Origin: Lachnospiraceae bacterium
GTDB taxonomy: Bacteria > Bacillota > Clostridia > Lachnospirales > Lachnospiraceae
Direction of reading: 5' to 3'
DNA: 64,000 bases
Assembly: GCA_021202635.1 (NCBI GenBank)
Contig: JAJQCQ010000059.1
Span: 1-64,000, forward strand
Shown here: positions 44,245 to 52,613 of the stretch, piece after piece
How positions within the stretch are numbered: position 1 is the first letter of the stretch
Layout: every line of letters begins with the position of its first letter
Made by a program: the position numbers and the translations under genes
Notes under the pieces: generated by a model
The model's database searches: none
What the model was told of the DNA's origin: nothing
Seen by the model: the letters and a program-made list of their open reading frames with translations, nothing else

Positions 44245-46569
44245 ATGAAACGACTGATTTTGAAAAAGCCGGTAAAAGTTCTGCTGGTTTTGCTGCAGGC
44301 CGCGGCGGTCGGGGGGATCGTATTTTGCCTGTTTAATATCGGCTTCTGGATGGAAGATTCCTGGAGTCTGAATGAGCTTTCCCAGAGCTACGAGGAGTCC
44401 GACCTTTATTATCGTCAGGTGGAGGAAATCCTTTCCAATAAGATAGAAGGCCAGGACAATGCGCGTCTTCTGGAGACGGACGGAGAATTCAGCCGTGAGA
44501 AACAGATTGATATCCAGTCCTATGATACGGTGGGAAATACCGTACAGGATATGAATACCACGTATCTTCTGGGGGACCTTCTGGATTATTATGAAAATGG
44601 CGGCTGGCAGATGCTGCATGACGCGATTGCCGCGGCGTCCGGAGACAGTACACGGGATGCGGGAGAACTCCTGGCTGAGCAGTCCGGGACTCTGGAGACC
44701 ATTACCCCGATGACGGGAATTACACTGGAGGAGTGTTCCCACTGGTATTCCGATTCTGCCGGTTATGTGGAGCAGATGTATACGCTGCTTGACGAGGCGG
44801 TCGTGGACCTTTATACGCGATATACAGAATATACGACCATACAGGATGAAAGCTGGTCCTCTGAGGCTCCGTCGAATTTACTGTATTATATCGAGAATAC
44901 CTCAAACGGCCTGGTCTATACCAACATCAGCGCCGGTTCTTATGACGAAGCGGTTGCGGCCGCGGAGGCGGATGAGGAATATACTAGCCTTTATGAGGGA
45001 GAACGCAGCTTTAATATCATGGTGACAAATCCGGAGCGTGTTTTGAATTCGGCCGCTTCGGAGTGGTTTCTGGGGAAACGGTTTGTGGCGACAAACGAAA
45101 AGGTCTATGTAGCGGTGAATCTGTCTTATCCGGTGAGCGATGAGCTGCAGACCTGGGCGGAATATTACGCGCAGCGGGAGACGATTATTCAGAGCTCTGC
45201 GGTTGGTGCGATTTTCTCCCTTGTTCTTCTGGGCTTCTGCTTTGCCGGATCTCTGCTGGGCGCCGGAACAGAGCTGCTGTGGGTGGATACCATCCCGACG
45301 GAGCTGGCTGCGGGGATTTATCTGATTCTTGCGATTTTATATTTCCTGCTGGCTTCCGAATGGGGGCGGGTAGCCGCAATTCTTCCGGAGCAGGAGAAAG
45401 TGCGGGGGGCAGCCGCGGCCGCCTCCGCCTGGCTGGTATTTTTGTCCGCCTGTCTGGGATTCCTGCGGCGGGCGCGGTCGAAAACGCTTTGGATCAATTC
45501 GGTCACCCGTACGCTGATCCGGACCTGGAAGCAGATCAATTCTGCGCGCGCGGCTTCCAGGCAGCTGCTGTTCTTTTATATTGGATTTTTTATTCTGAAC
45601 ATCCTTTTTTTGCTTCTGTTTGGGCGTGCGGGCCTGGTTCTGGTCATTCTGCTGGATATGGCTGTGCTTTTGTACCTGCTGCGGGATATCGCCGGGAAAC
45701 AGAGTATCTATGAAGGCATTCATCAGCTCTCGCAGGGGGATCTGAATTACCGGATTGACACCTCGACGCTGTCCGGAGAGTCTCTGAAGATGGCGGAAGC
45801 GGTTAATGAGATGGGAGAAAGCCTGAGCAGGGCGCTGGAGGCGATTGTGAAAAATGAGCGGCTGAAGGCGGAGCTGATTACAAATGTATCGCATGACCTG
45901 AAGACACCGCTCACATCGATCGTAAATTATGTCGATCTGCTGAAACGGGAACCCCTGCTGTCTGTGCGGGCGCGCGAATATGTGGGGATTCTGGAACAGA
46001 AGTCACAGCGCCTGAAGCAGCTGACTGAGGACCTGGTGGAGGCGAGCAAGATCAGCTCAGGCAATATCGAACTGGAAATTGTCCGTGTACAGGCGCAGAG
46101 TATGCTGATGCAGGCCTGCGGGGAGTTTGAGGAACGCTTAGAAGAACATCAGCTGACCATTACCTGGGATATGGAGAAGGAACCGGCTTATATTATGGCG
46201 GATGGACGTCAGCTCTGGCGGGTACTGGAAAATCTGCTTGGCAATATCTGTAAATACGCGAAGGAGGGTACAGAGGTACAGGTGATCCTCAGACGGATGA
46301 CGCCAGAGAATCCGGACGTGGTGAATCCGGAGTTTGCCCAGGGCGAAGTGATGATCATGCTTCAGAATGTATCGCGGGAAAAGCTGACGATCGAGGCGGA
46401 TGAGCTGACCGGCCGCTTTGTCCGCGGAGACGCAAGCCGCAGCACGGAGGGCAGCGGCTTAGGTCTGTCCATTGCGCAGAACCTGACAGAGCTTCTGGAC
46501 GGAAGATTTGAGCTTTCCACGCAGGACGGGCTTTTTGCAGTGCGGCTGTATTTTCCGATTGTAGAGTAG
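44245..46569 (+). CDS. Membrane sensor histidine kinase
   Basis: A 774-residue kinase. TM1 (VLLVLLQAAAVGGIVFCLF, about 12-30) is followed by an extracellular region of about 280 residues, rich in Glu and Tyr, then four or five membrane helices (AIFSLVLLGFCFAGSLLG, GIYLILAILYFLLAS, SAWLVFLSACLGFL, FFYIGFFILNILFLLLFG and VLVILLDMAVLLYLL), a HAMP-like linker, HisKA with NVSHDLKTPLTSI, and HATPase with ENLLGNICKYA and GSGLGLSIAQNL. It pairs with the upstream response regulator. The large unidentified sensor region is the unusual part; ligand unknown. Confidence 0.9.
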   Translation: MKRLILKKPVKVLLVLLQAAAVGGIVFCLFNIGFWMEDSWSLNELSQSYEESDLYYRQVEEILSNKIEGQDNARLLETDGEFSREKQIDIQSYDTVGNTVQDMNTTYLLGDLLDYYENGGWQMLHDAIAAASGDSTRDAGELLAEQSGTLETITPMTGITLEECSHWYSDSAGYVEQMYTLLDEAVVDLYTRYTEYTTIQDESWSSEAPSNLLYYIENTSNGLVYTNISAGSYDEAVAAAEADEEYTSLYEGERSFNIMVTNPERVLNSAASEWFLGKRFVATNEKVYVAVNLSYPVSDELQTWAEYYAQRETIIQSSAVGAIFSLVLLGFCFAGSLLGAGTELLWVDTIPTELAAGIYLILAILYFLLASEWGRVAAILPEQEKVRGAAAAASAWLVFLSACLGFLRRARSKTLWINSVTRTLIRTWKQINSARAASRQLLFFYIGFFILNILFLLLFGRAGLVLVILLDMAVLLYLLRDIAGKQSIYEGIHQLSQGDLNYRIDTSTLSGESLKMAEAVNEMGESLSRALEAIVKNERLKAELITNVSHDLKTPLTSIVNYVDLLKREPLLSVRAREYVGILEQKSQRLKQLTEDLVEASKISSGNIELEIVRVQAQSMLMQACGEFEERLEEHQLTITWDMEKEPAYIMADGRQLWRVLENLLGNICKYAKEGTEVQVILRRMTPENPDVVNPEFAQGEVMIMLQNVSREKLTIEADELTGRFVRGDASRSTEGSGLGLSIAQNLTELLDGRFELSTQDGLFAVRLYFPIVE

Positions 46570-46590
46570 GGTGGGGACTGCTGGGGACTT

Positions 46591-46760
46591 ATTCAGAACA
46601 GCAGGCCACAGACCGCCTTCTGCGAAGGCTATATGCCGCTTACGCGTCATATGTCTGAGGCTTAATGGGCGTTCCGCCCATCCCGAAATGAAAATACAGC
46701 CTTTAGCAGGTAAACCTGCACAGTCTGTCTTTTCATTTCGATGCTGTTCTGAACTGTTAC
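46591..46760 (+). repeat. Dispersed palindromic element, full copy A
   Basis: About 170 bp bounded by ATTCAGAACAGCA and TGCTGTTCTGAACTGTTAC. Inside are a GCCACAGAC/GTCTGaGGC stem holding GCCTTC-tgc-GAAGGC, an ATGGGCG-ttc-CGCCCAT hairpin, and a GAAATGAAAA/TTTTCATTTC stem capped by GCAGG-taaa-CCTGC. It fills the gap after the histidine kinase and may also end its transcription. The short track ORF 46571-46777 lies inside and is not a gene. Confidence 0.88.
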
Positions 46761-46862
46761 ATCTAAAATTTCTGTGAAATTGAAGCGACATCCGTTGACA
46801 TTCCAATGAATTAGGCGTAAAGTTTCTTCCATAATTAATAGAGAATGCGAGGCGTAATTCAT

Positions 46863-47270
46863 ATGAAACAGAAACTCTCAGACTTTTTTTCCAACTTTAT
46901 GTCTGGACGGTACGGCGCGGATGATCTTTCCAAGTTTATGCTGGCTGTGTGTTTAATCCTTCTCGTGATTAATATTTTTACCAGTCAGCCGCTGGTTTAT
47001 CTGCTGGCGCTGGTGCTTTTGCTGTTCAGTTATTTTCGGATGTTTTCACGGAATTATATGCAGCGCAGCGCGGAAAATGAAAAGTATCTGAATCTCACGC
47101 AGGGCATTCGGGATCGTTTTTCCAAAGCCGGCAGACGGGCGAAAGAGACAAAGGATTACCATATTTATAAATGCCCCTCGTGCGGACAGAAAATTCGTGT
47201 TCCGCGCGGCAAGGGAAAGATCTGCATTACCTGCCCGAAGTGCCGTAACGAATTTCAGAAGAAAAGCTGA
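46863..47270 (+). CDS. Small membrane protein with C-terminal zinc ribbon
   Basis: Starting at 46863 (MKQKLSDFFSNFMSG), the 135-residue protein has two close membrane helices (FMLAVCLILLVINIF and PLVYLLALVLLLFSYF), a basic linker and a zinc ribbon CPSCGQKIRVPRGKGKICITCPKC at its C-terminus. Such proteins are common in Lachnospiraceae; function unknown. It begins an operon with the DUF5685 and J-domain genes (5 bp and 63 bp gaps). The operon is bracketed by inverted repeat copies A and B. Confidence 0.8.
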   Translation: MKQKLSDFFSNFMSGRYGADDLSKFMLAVCLILLVINIFTSQPLVYLLALVLLLFSYFRMFSRNYMQRSAENEKYLNLTQGIRDRFSKAGRRAKETKDYHIYKCPSCGQKIRVPRGKGKICITCPKCRNEFQKKS

Positions 47271-47275
47271 GCCCT

Positions 47276-48184
47276 ATGTTTGGATATATTTATGTAAATG
47301 AACAGGAACTGAAGCTGCGGGAATACACGACCTATCGCAGCTTTTACTGTGGTCTGTGTCAGGAACTCCACCACCGCTATGGCAGGAGAGCGCAGATGGT
47401 GCTGAATTACGACACGACTTTTCTGGCGATCGTGCTGACCGGTCTGTATGAGCCGGAGACACTTACAGAAGAGAGACACTGCCTGCTGCATCCGGTGCAC
47501 CGGCATCCCATGGCAAAAAATGACGCAATCGGTTATGCGGCGGATATGTGTGTTCTGCTGGCATACCAGAAGGGGATGGATGACTGGGAGGATGAGCGTA
47601 AGGTTTCCGGGCGTACCATAGCGGCACTGCTTGGCTCTGCCTATAAAAAGATTTCGGCAGAGTATCCCCGCCAGGCAAAGGCGGTGGAGGAAAACATCCG
47701 TCTGCTTCATGAGGCGGAGGCGGACTGGAAAGACGGCGGGAAGCCGGATTCCCTGTCGGCTGATATTGATTATGTAGCCGGTCTTACGGGCAATTTCCTG
47801 GGTGAACTGTATGTGTGGAAGGACGACATCTGGCAGGACGATCTGAGACAGATTGGTTTTTATCTGGGGAAATTTATTTACCTGCTGGACGCGGCAGAGG
47901 ATATCGAAAAAGACAGAAAGCATGGCAATTATAATATGCTCGAAGCGGTTTTTCGCGCAAAAGGTCTGAAAGAAAACACGGACATCTGGGAAGAGCCTTA
48001 CAGGAGTGAGATTCAGAAAATTCTGGCAGGAATGATGACTGAGGCCTCCCGTGCGTTTGAGCGTCTGCCTGTGCTGGAATATGCACCAATCATCCGCAAT
48101 ATTCTGTATTCCGGAGTCTGGTGCAGATATACCGCGATGCGGGATAAAGCCGAAAAGAAAGAAAAGAAATCTGCCGCGCAATAG
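47276..48184 (+). CDS. DUF5685 family protein
   Basis: A 302-residue protein opening FGYIYVNEQELKLREYTTYRSFYCGLCQEL, the characteristic start of DUF5685, with a C-x-x-C pair. The rest is mostly helical; YLLDAAEDIEKDRKHGNYN resembles acidic metal- or diphosphate-binding segments of all-alpha enzymes but this is only a resemblance. It begins 5 bp after the zinc-ribbon gene, so the two are translated together, and it precedes a J-domain gene. Function unknown; the context suggests a protein-folding or membrane-assembly role. Confidence 0.82.
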   Translation: MFGYIYVNEQELKLREYTTYRSFYCGLCQELHHRYGRRAQMVLNYDTTFLAIVLTGLYEPETLTEERHCLLHPVHRHPMAKNDAIGYAADMCVLLAYQKGMDDWEDERKVSGRTIAALLGSAYKKISAEYPRQAKAVEENIRLLHEAEADWKDGGKPDSLSADIDYVAGLTGNFLGELYVWKDDIWQDDLRQIGFYLGKFIYLLDAAEDIEKDRKHGNYNMLEAVFRAKGLKENTDIWEEPYRSEIQKILAGMMTEASRAFERLPVLEYAPIIRNILYSGVWCRYTAMRDKAEKKEKKSAAQ

Positions 48185-48247
48185 AAAGTTGTGCGGCCTA
48201 CGTTCACAATCAGCACTGCTGTTTGTGGACATAGGATGGAGGAGATT

Positions 48248-48982
48248 ATGAAAGATCCGTATGAGGTTCTGGGAGTACCGAGGAACGCTTCTGAGGAGGA
48301 AGTAAAAAAAGCATATCGAAAGCTTAGCCGACAGTATCATCCGGACGCGAATATTAACAATCCGAATAAGGCGCAGGCGGAGGAAAAGTTCAAAGAAGTA
48401 CAGCAGGCCTATCAGCAGATCATGTATGATAAAGAACATGGCGAGGGCAGTTATGAAGCGAAACAGGGCGGCGGCCGCTCCTCCTCTTCCTCTTCCGGCG
48501 GCTATGGCGGTTACAGAGGCTACGGTGGGTATGGAAGCTACGGAGGCTACGGCCGTTCCGGGAGCAGCAGCTCCGGTTCCTCCGCAAACGAAGACCCGCA
48601 TCTTCGCGCTGCGGAGAACTACATTCGCAGCAACCAGTTTGACCAGGCGATCAATGTCCTCAATGGAATACAGAATCGTACCGCGCGCTGGTATTATTTA
48701 AGCGCGCTGGCTAATTCCGGCCGCGGGAATAATGTCCTGGCACTCGATCATGCGCAGAAGGCGGTTCAGATGGAGCCGAACAACCTGCAGTACCGCCAGC
48801 TTCTCTCCGAAATGGAAGGCGGCGGCCGCTGGTACCAGTCCATGGGAGAAGAATACGGCAACCCGATGTCGCATGGCGGCAACTATTGTACGAGACTGTG
48901 CCTGACGTGGCTGATCTGCAGCTGCTGTTGCAGCGGCGGCGGTGGTATGCGCATGGGCATGCCAATCATGATGTGTTGTTAA
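48248..48982 (+). CDS. J-domain protein with Gly/Tyr-rich linker, TPR-like repeats and Cys-rich tail
   Basis: Start 48248 has GGATGGAGGAGATT upstream. Residues 1-70 are a J domain with the HPD motif ([10 protein letters not shown]), which stimulates Hsp70/DnaK. A Ser/Gly/Tyr linker (about 78-118) follows, then a TPR-like helical region ([36 protein letters not shown]), and a hydrophobic cysteine-rich end [19 protein letters not shown] ... MMCC. It lacks the zinc-finger and C-terminal domains of DnaJ. The tail may insert in the membrane or bind metal. The stop codon TAA overlaps the outer end of repeat copy B. Confidence 0.85.
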   Translation: MKDPYEVLGVPRNASEEEVKKAYRKLSRQYHPDANINNPNKAQAEEKFKEVQQAYQQIMYDKEHGEGSYEAKQGGGRSSSSSSGGYGGYRGYGGYGSYGGYGRSGSSSSGSSANEDPHLRAAENYIRSNQFDQAINVLNGIQNRTARWYYLSALANSGRGNNVLALDHAQKAVQMEPNNLQYRQLLSEMEGGGRWYQSMGEEYGNPMSHGGNYCTRLCLTWLICSCCCSGGGGMRMGMPIMMCC

Positions 48983-49153
48983 CAGTTCCGAGCAGCAGAA
49001 AAATGAAAAAGACAGCCGCAGCAGATTTATCTGCGCAAGGCTGTCTCTTTCATTTTTGGATGGGCGGAACGCCCATTCAGCCACAGACATAGGACGCGTT
49101 AGCGGCATATAGCCTGCGAAGCAGGCGGTCTGTGGCCTGCTGCTCGGAATAAC
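48978..49153 (-). repeat. Dispersed palindromic element, full copy B (inverted)
   Basis: Reverse complement of this stretch aligns with copy A over its whole length. Outer stem is TTCCGAGCAGCAG/CTGCTGCTCGGAA; inner stems are GCCACAGAC/GTCTGTGGC, GCCTGC-ttc-GCAGGC, ATGGGCG-ttc-CGCCCAT, and GACAGCC...GGCTGTC capped by GCAGA-taaa-TCTGC. Several stem positions differ from A in both partners. Confidence 0.88.
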
Positions 49154-49172
49154 ATAAATGCAGCAGAAAAAA

Positions 49173-49224
49173 GAAAAAGACAGCCGCAGCAGATTTATCT
49201 GCGCAAGGCTGTCTCTTTCTTTTT
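49173..49224. terminator. Extra hairpin, 47-bp duplicate of the stem inside copy B
   Basis: 49173-49219 repeats 49005-49051 exactly. GACAGCC...GGCTGTC with inner GCAGA-ttta-TCTGC, flanked by A-run and T-run (TTTCTTTTTG), makes a good bidirectional terminator between the J-domain gene and convergent mscL. Confidence 0.75.
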
Positions 49225-49232
49225 GTTTCATT

Positions 49233-49406
49233 TTACAGTGCGGATGTGCAGTTCGGGCACTTGGTAGCGTCTTTATGTATTTCAGATTTGCAGAACGGAC
49301 AGATCTTGGTGACCGGTTCCGGCGCCGGTGCCGGTTTGTGGAGCTTATTGATGCCTTTGATCACGAAGAAAATGACCAGTGCGGTCAGCAGGAATTCCAC
49401 GATCAT
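49233..49406 (-). CDS. Possible separate ORF: MscL TM2 plus zinc ribbon
   Basis: An ATG directly follows the internal TAA (TAAATG), giving a 57-residue peptide with one membrane helix and a four-cysteine zinc ribbon. No new ribosome binding site is evident (upstream is GTAACTTCATT), so expression would depend on re-initiation at the stop. It may only be the 3' part of broken mscL. Confidence 0.35.
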   Translation of the reverse strand: MIVEFLLTALVIFFVIKGINKLHKPAPAPEPVTKICPFCKSEIHKDATKCPNCTSAL

Positions 49407-49670
49407 TTAAATGAAGTTACCATAGGCGATGACGGATGCGCCTGCTTCCTGCGCTGCTGCCAGTGTGGAATAGGAATTGCCATCGAGCGGGATCATCAGA
49501 TCTGTGAAATTGACCCTGCCGGTCACCAGCGTGACGACTGGCATTACAATATCATCGACCAGTGAAGACACGATGTTACTGAATGCGGCGCCGATGATGA
49601 CGCCGACAGCCATGTCGATTACGTTGCCTCTCATGATAAAGGCTTTGAATTCTTCTGCAAGTTTACTCAT
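49233..49670 (-). pseudogene. mscL: mscL, large-conductance mechanosensitive channel, with in-frame TAA
   Basis: From ATG 49670 (AGGAGGGAAAAA upstream) the frame encodes [23 protein letters not shown] and the first membrane helix, then reaches [11 protein letters not shown] and a TAA at 49407-49409. The same frame then continues with MIVEFLLTALVIFFVIKGINKL, the second MscL helix, and a C-terminal CPFCKSEIHKDATKCPNC zinc ribbon to the stop at 49233. MscL proteins usually have glutamine (GNFIQ) exactly at the stop position, so a single CAA to TAA change explains it. The gene is either broken, split in two, or read through. Full length would be 145 residues. Confidence 0.88.
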
Positions 49671-49805
49671 TTTTTCCCTCCTGATTTCGTGTTTGCAGTT
49701 GACGGCCCCTGCCCCCGATCACGGACCTGCTGCAAAACTGCGCGGCAGGCAGGTGGCCAGGCTGTGACCGGTTGTTATGGTAGGTTTCTTAATTCATTAT
49801 TACGA

Positions 49806-49814
49806 ATTATAGCA
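49806..49814 (-). promoter_or_regulatory. Extended -10 promoter for mscL
   Basis: On the minus strand TGC-TATAAT lies about 135 bp ahead of mscL. The 272-bp gap up to the next gene contains no ORF of note; a TATACT box for the plus strand is near 49838. Confidence 0.45.
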
Positions 49815-49942
49815 TAGCTCTTCCCAAAAAACTATGATATACTATAAAAAATTTAGTTTTTTTCTGCCGGGTTTTTTCAGCGAAGAGGTATGAAACAACG
49901 GTCAGGAAAACAGGTTTCAAATTACGGATGGGGGAGTGAAGC

Positions 49943-50995
49943 ATGCGTTTTATGCATATTGCGGATGTGCATCTGGGCGCCGCACCTGACCATGGCTATG
50001 TCTGGTCGAAGGACAGAGGCCGTGAACTGTGGGAGACCTTTCGACAGTGTATTGCGGATGCGAATGAAAAGAAAGTGGATTTGCTGCTGATTGCGGGGGA
50101 TTTGTTTCACCGGCAGCCCGGGCCGCGGGAGCTGAAGGAAGTGAATTATCTGTTTTCTACACTGGAGAATACGGTGGTAGCTCTGATCGCGGGCAACCAT
50201 GATTGCCTTACACCAGGCTCCGCTTACCTGGATTATCCCTGGAATGAAAATGTCGTCTGCCTCTTTTCCTCTGAGTGTGAGCGGGTCCGCCTGCCGGAGC
50301 TGAAAACAGAGATCTATGGATTCAGCTATTACCGGCAGGAGATCCTGACCCCCATGTATGATAACATCGTTGCGGAAAAAAGTGACTATTTTAAAATTCT
50401 GCTTGCGCATGGAGGCGATGCGCGGCATATTCCGATCAGCCGTGAGAAGCTTGGCAACGCCGGATTTGACTATATCGCGCTGGGGCACATTCACAAGCCG
50501 CAGGTGTTTATCCGGAATCTTGCCATGTATGCCGGTGCGCTTGAACCGATTGACTGCAGTGACACGGGGGCGCATGGCTACATCCTCGGCGAGGTGCAGC
50601 GAAAAAAGGTAAAGCTTTCTTTTGTAGAAAAGGCACAGCGGCAGTATCGCGATGTGACAGTGCCGGTGACAGAAGAAGATACCACGTTTTCCGTGCGGGA
50701 AAAGATTGCCCGTACGATACGGCAGGAGGGCAGTCAGCATACGTACCGCATTGCTCTTTCCGGCGAGCGTCATCCGAGGTTTTGTCCGGATATCCGGGAA
50801 TACCAAAAATGTGGCCGCATTCTGGAGATAGCGGACCGAACCGTTCCGGCATTTCATCTGGAAGAACTGAAGCGACAGTATCGGGGGCAGCTGATTGGCG
50901 ATTACATCGAAAGCTTCGGGAGCGGTCCGAAAAACGCTGTCGAGCAGAAAGCACTTACGTACGGACTGGAGGCATTGCTGTATCCGGGCAAATAA
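49943..50995 (+). CDS. SbcD/YhaO-like metallophosphoesterase nuclease
   Basis: A 350-residue calcineurin-like phosphoesterase of the Mre11/SbcD type: metal ligands in HIADVHLGA, LIAGDLFHR, AGNHDCL, LLAHGG and LGHIHKPQ. A C-terminal capping domain follows. It overlaps functionally with the next gene, an SbcC/YhaN-like ATPase 40 bp downstream, which together would process DNA ends. GGATGGGGGAGTGAAGC precedes the start. Confidence 0.9.
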   Translation: MRFMHIADVHLGAAPDHGYVWSKDRGRELWETFRQCIADANEKKVDLLLIAGDLFHRQPGPRELKEVNYLFSTLENTVVALIAGNHDCLTPGSAYLDYPWNENVVCLFSSECERVRLPELKTEIYGFSYYRQEILTPMYDNIVAEKSDYFKILLAHGGDARHIPISREKLGNAGFDYIALGHIHKPQVFIRNLAMYAGALEPIDCSDTGAHGYILGEVQRKKVKLSFVEKAQRQYRDVTVPVTEEDTTFSVREKIARTIRQEGSQHTYRIALSGERHPRFCPDIREYQKCGRILEIADRTVPAFHLEELKRQYRGQLIGDYIESFGSGPKNAVEQKALTYGLEALLYPGK

Positions 50996-51035
50996 GAGAA
51001 ACAGCGTGATACACAGAACAAACAGGGGAGAGAGC

Positions 51036-52595
51036 ATGGAGATACAGGAACTGGACATTAAGAGCTATGGAAAGCTCTCCAATCATCATATGACATTCCA
51101 CCCTGGTATCAATATTATCTACGGCGGAAATGAGACGGGAAAGACAACAATACATTCCTTTATCCGGGCAATGTTTTTTGGACTTAACCGTGCCCGGGGG
51201 CGGGCGGCTAAGACGGACGAATATCAGCTGCGGCAGCCCTGGGACACCCCGGGCGCTTATCTTGGAAGCATGCGGATACTGGAGAACGGGGAAGTCTATC
51301 GGATCGACCGCTGTTTTGACCGCAGCGCGAAGCCGCTTGGTCTGGTCTGTGAGACAAGGGCGGTGGAATCGGCGCATCCGCAGGAGGACCTGGAAGTGCT
51401 GCTTGGCGGAATCAGCGAGAGCGCGTTTGTAAATTCGGTCTTTATCCGCCAGGCGCAGTGTGAGACAGACGAAGAGCTGGCGCAGGAGCTCCGCCGCTAT
51501 ATGATCAACAGCGATAACTCCCGAAGCAGTGAGATTGATGTGACCCAGGCTCTGCAGTCACTGCGAAAGAAGAAAAAACAGCTGGAGCAGCAGAAAAAGA
51601 AGGAAAACGAAGCGCTGGAAGAAAAAATCGCGCAGAAACAGAGCCGAGCAGATGCGCTGCGCTCGGAACTGGAGCTTCTCCGGCAGCAGGCAGGATACTA
51701 TCAGAATGCGGCAGGACAAGCCGGAAGCAATGGAGATGCAGACCAGGAGTCTGCCAATGGAAGCGGAAACGGTTCGCAAAGTCATGCACACAACCGGAAT
51801 GGAGGCGGAGTACCTTCCTGGATCCGCCTTTTGCTCTGTGCACTGTTTTTTATCGCCGGAGCGCTGACCCTGGCACAGATCTTTTTTACGCAGGAGAGCC
51901 GGCTGCGTATCTTTCTGGGGGTGTTTACTGCACTTTTTTGGGTCATGGCCCTGGGCGTGTTTTTGATTCTCCGCCCGTCCGGGGACGATTCTGAGAAAGA
52001 GAACGGGCAGGCCTCTCCGTCTCCGTGTCCGCCAGAGCTTCTGAAAGAGATCAGGGTCAGAGAAGAAGCTTATGAAGGGCTGAAGGATGAGCTGGAGGTC
52101 CTTTATCAGACACATGTCGGAGGCGAAGCCTCCATATCAGGTTCGGACGCTGCGTCCGGCGGCATCGACACCGAAATCGCGGCACTGACGCTCGCGATCG
52201 ATCGCATCTGTGAAATTTCTGACCGTATCTGTCAGGCCGCGGGTGGTCAGTTAAACGAGAGAGCCTCCGCTATCCTGGAAGAAATCACCGGCGGCCGCTA
52301 CAACCGGATCGTCATCGATGACACCGCTGAAATCCGCATCCACACGCCATCCCGCGTCCTTGGCCTGAATCAGCTCAGCGGCGGTACCATGCAGCAGATC
52401 TACTTTTCTCTGCGCATGGCTGCGGGAGACCTGCTTAGCGAGAACACCACTCTGCCTGTTATTCTTGACGAAACCTTTGCCATGTACGACGACCGCCGCC
52501 TCGAAGCCACCCTCCGCTGGCTCAAAAACAGCGGGCGGCAGGTGATCTTATTTACATGTCAGAATCGGGAGAGGGAGATACTGAAGAGGTTATAG
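51036..52595 (+). CDS. Compact YhaN/SbcC-like ATPase with membrane segment
   Basis: Start 51036 (MEIQELDIKSYGKLSNHHM) follows GGGGAGAGAGC; the track ORF starts inside the nuclease gene. The 519-residue protein has Walker A YGGNETGKTTIHS, a short coiled coil (KKKQLEQQKKKENEALEEKIAQ), a Gly/Asn linker, two adjacent membrane helices (LLLCALFFIAGALTLAQIFF, IFLGVFTALFWVMALGVFLIL), a second short coiled coil, then ABC signature LNQLSGGTMQQ and Walker B LPVILDETFAMYD. SbcC and YhaN are usually about 900-1000 residues, so the coiled-coil arms are strongly shortened. The partner is the upstream nuclease. Confidence 0.83.
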   Translation: MEIQELDIKSYGKLSNHHMTFHPGINIIYGGNETGKTTIHSFIRAMFFGLNRARGRAAKTDEYQLRQPWDTPGAYLGSMRILENGEVYRIDRCFDRSAKPLGLVCETRAVESAHPQEDLEVLLGGISESAFVNSVFIRQAQCETDEELAQELRRYMINSDNSRSSEIDVTQALQSLRKKKKQLEQQKKKENEALEEKIAQKQSRADALRSELELLRQQAGYYQNAAGQAGSNGDADQESANGSGNGSQSHAHNRNGGGVPSWIRLLLCALFFIAGALTLAQIFFTQESRLRIFLGVFTALFWVMALGVFLILRPSGDDSEKENGQASPSPCPPELLKEIRVREEAYEGLKDELEVLYQTHVGGEASISGSDAASGGIDTEIAALTLAIDRICEISDRICQAAGGQLNERASAILEEITGGRYNRIVIDDTAEIRIHTPSRVLGLNQLSGGTMQQIYFSLRMAAGDLLSENTTLPVILDETFAMYDDRRLEATLRWLKNSGRQVILFTCQNREREILKRL

Positions 52596-52613
52596 TTTGT
52601 GAAATGAAAATGG

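Noticed and set aside
46571-46777. 68-residue ORF
   Set aside because: Lies wholly inside repeat copy A; structure of the element explains it.
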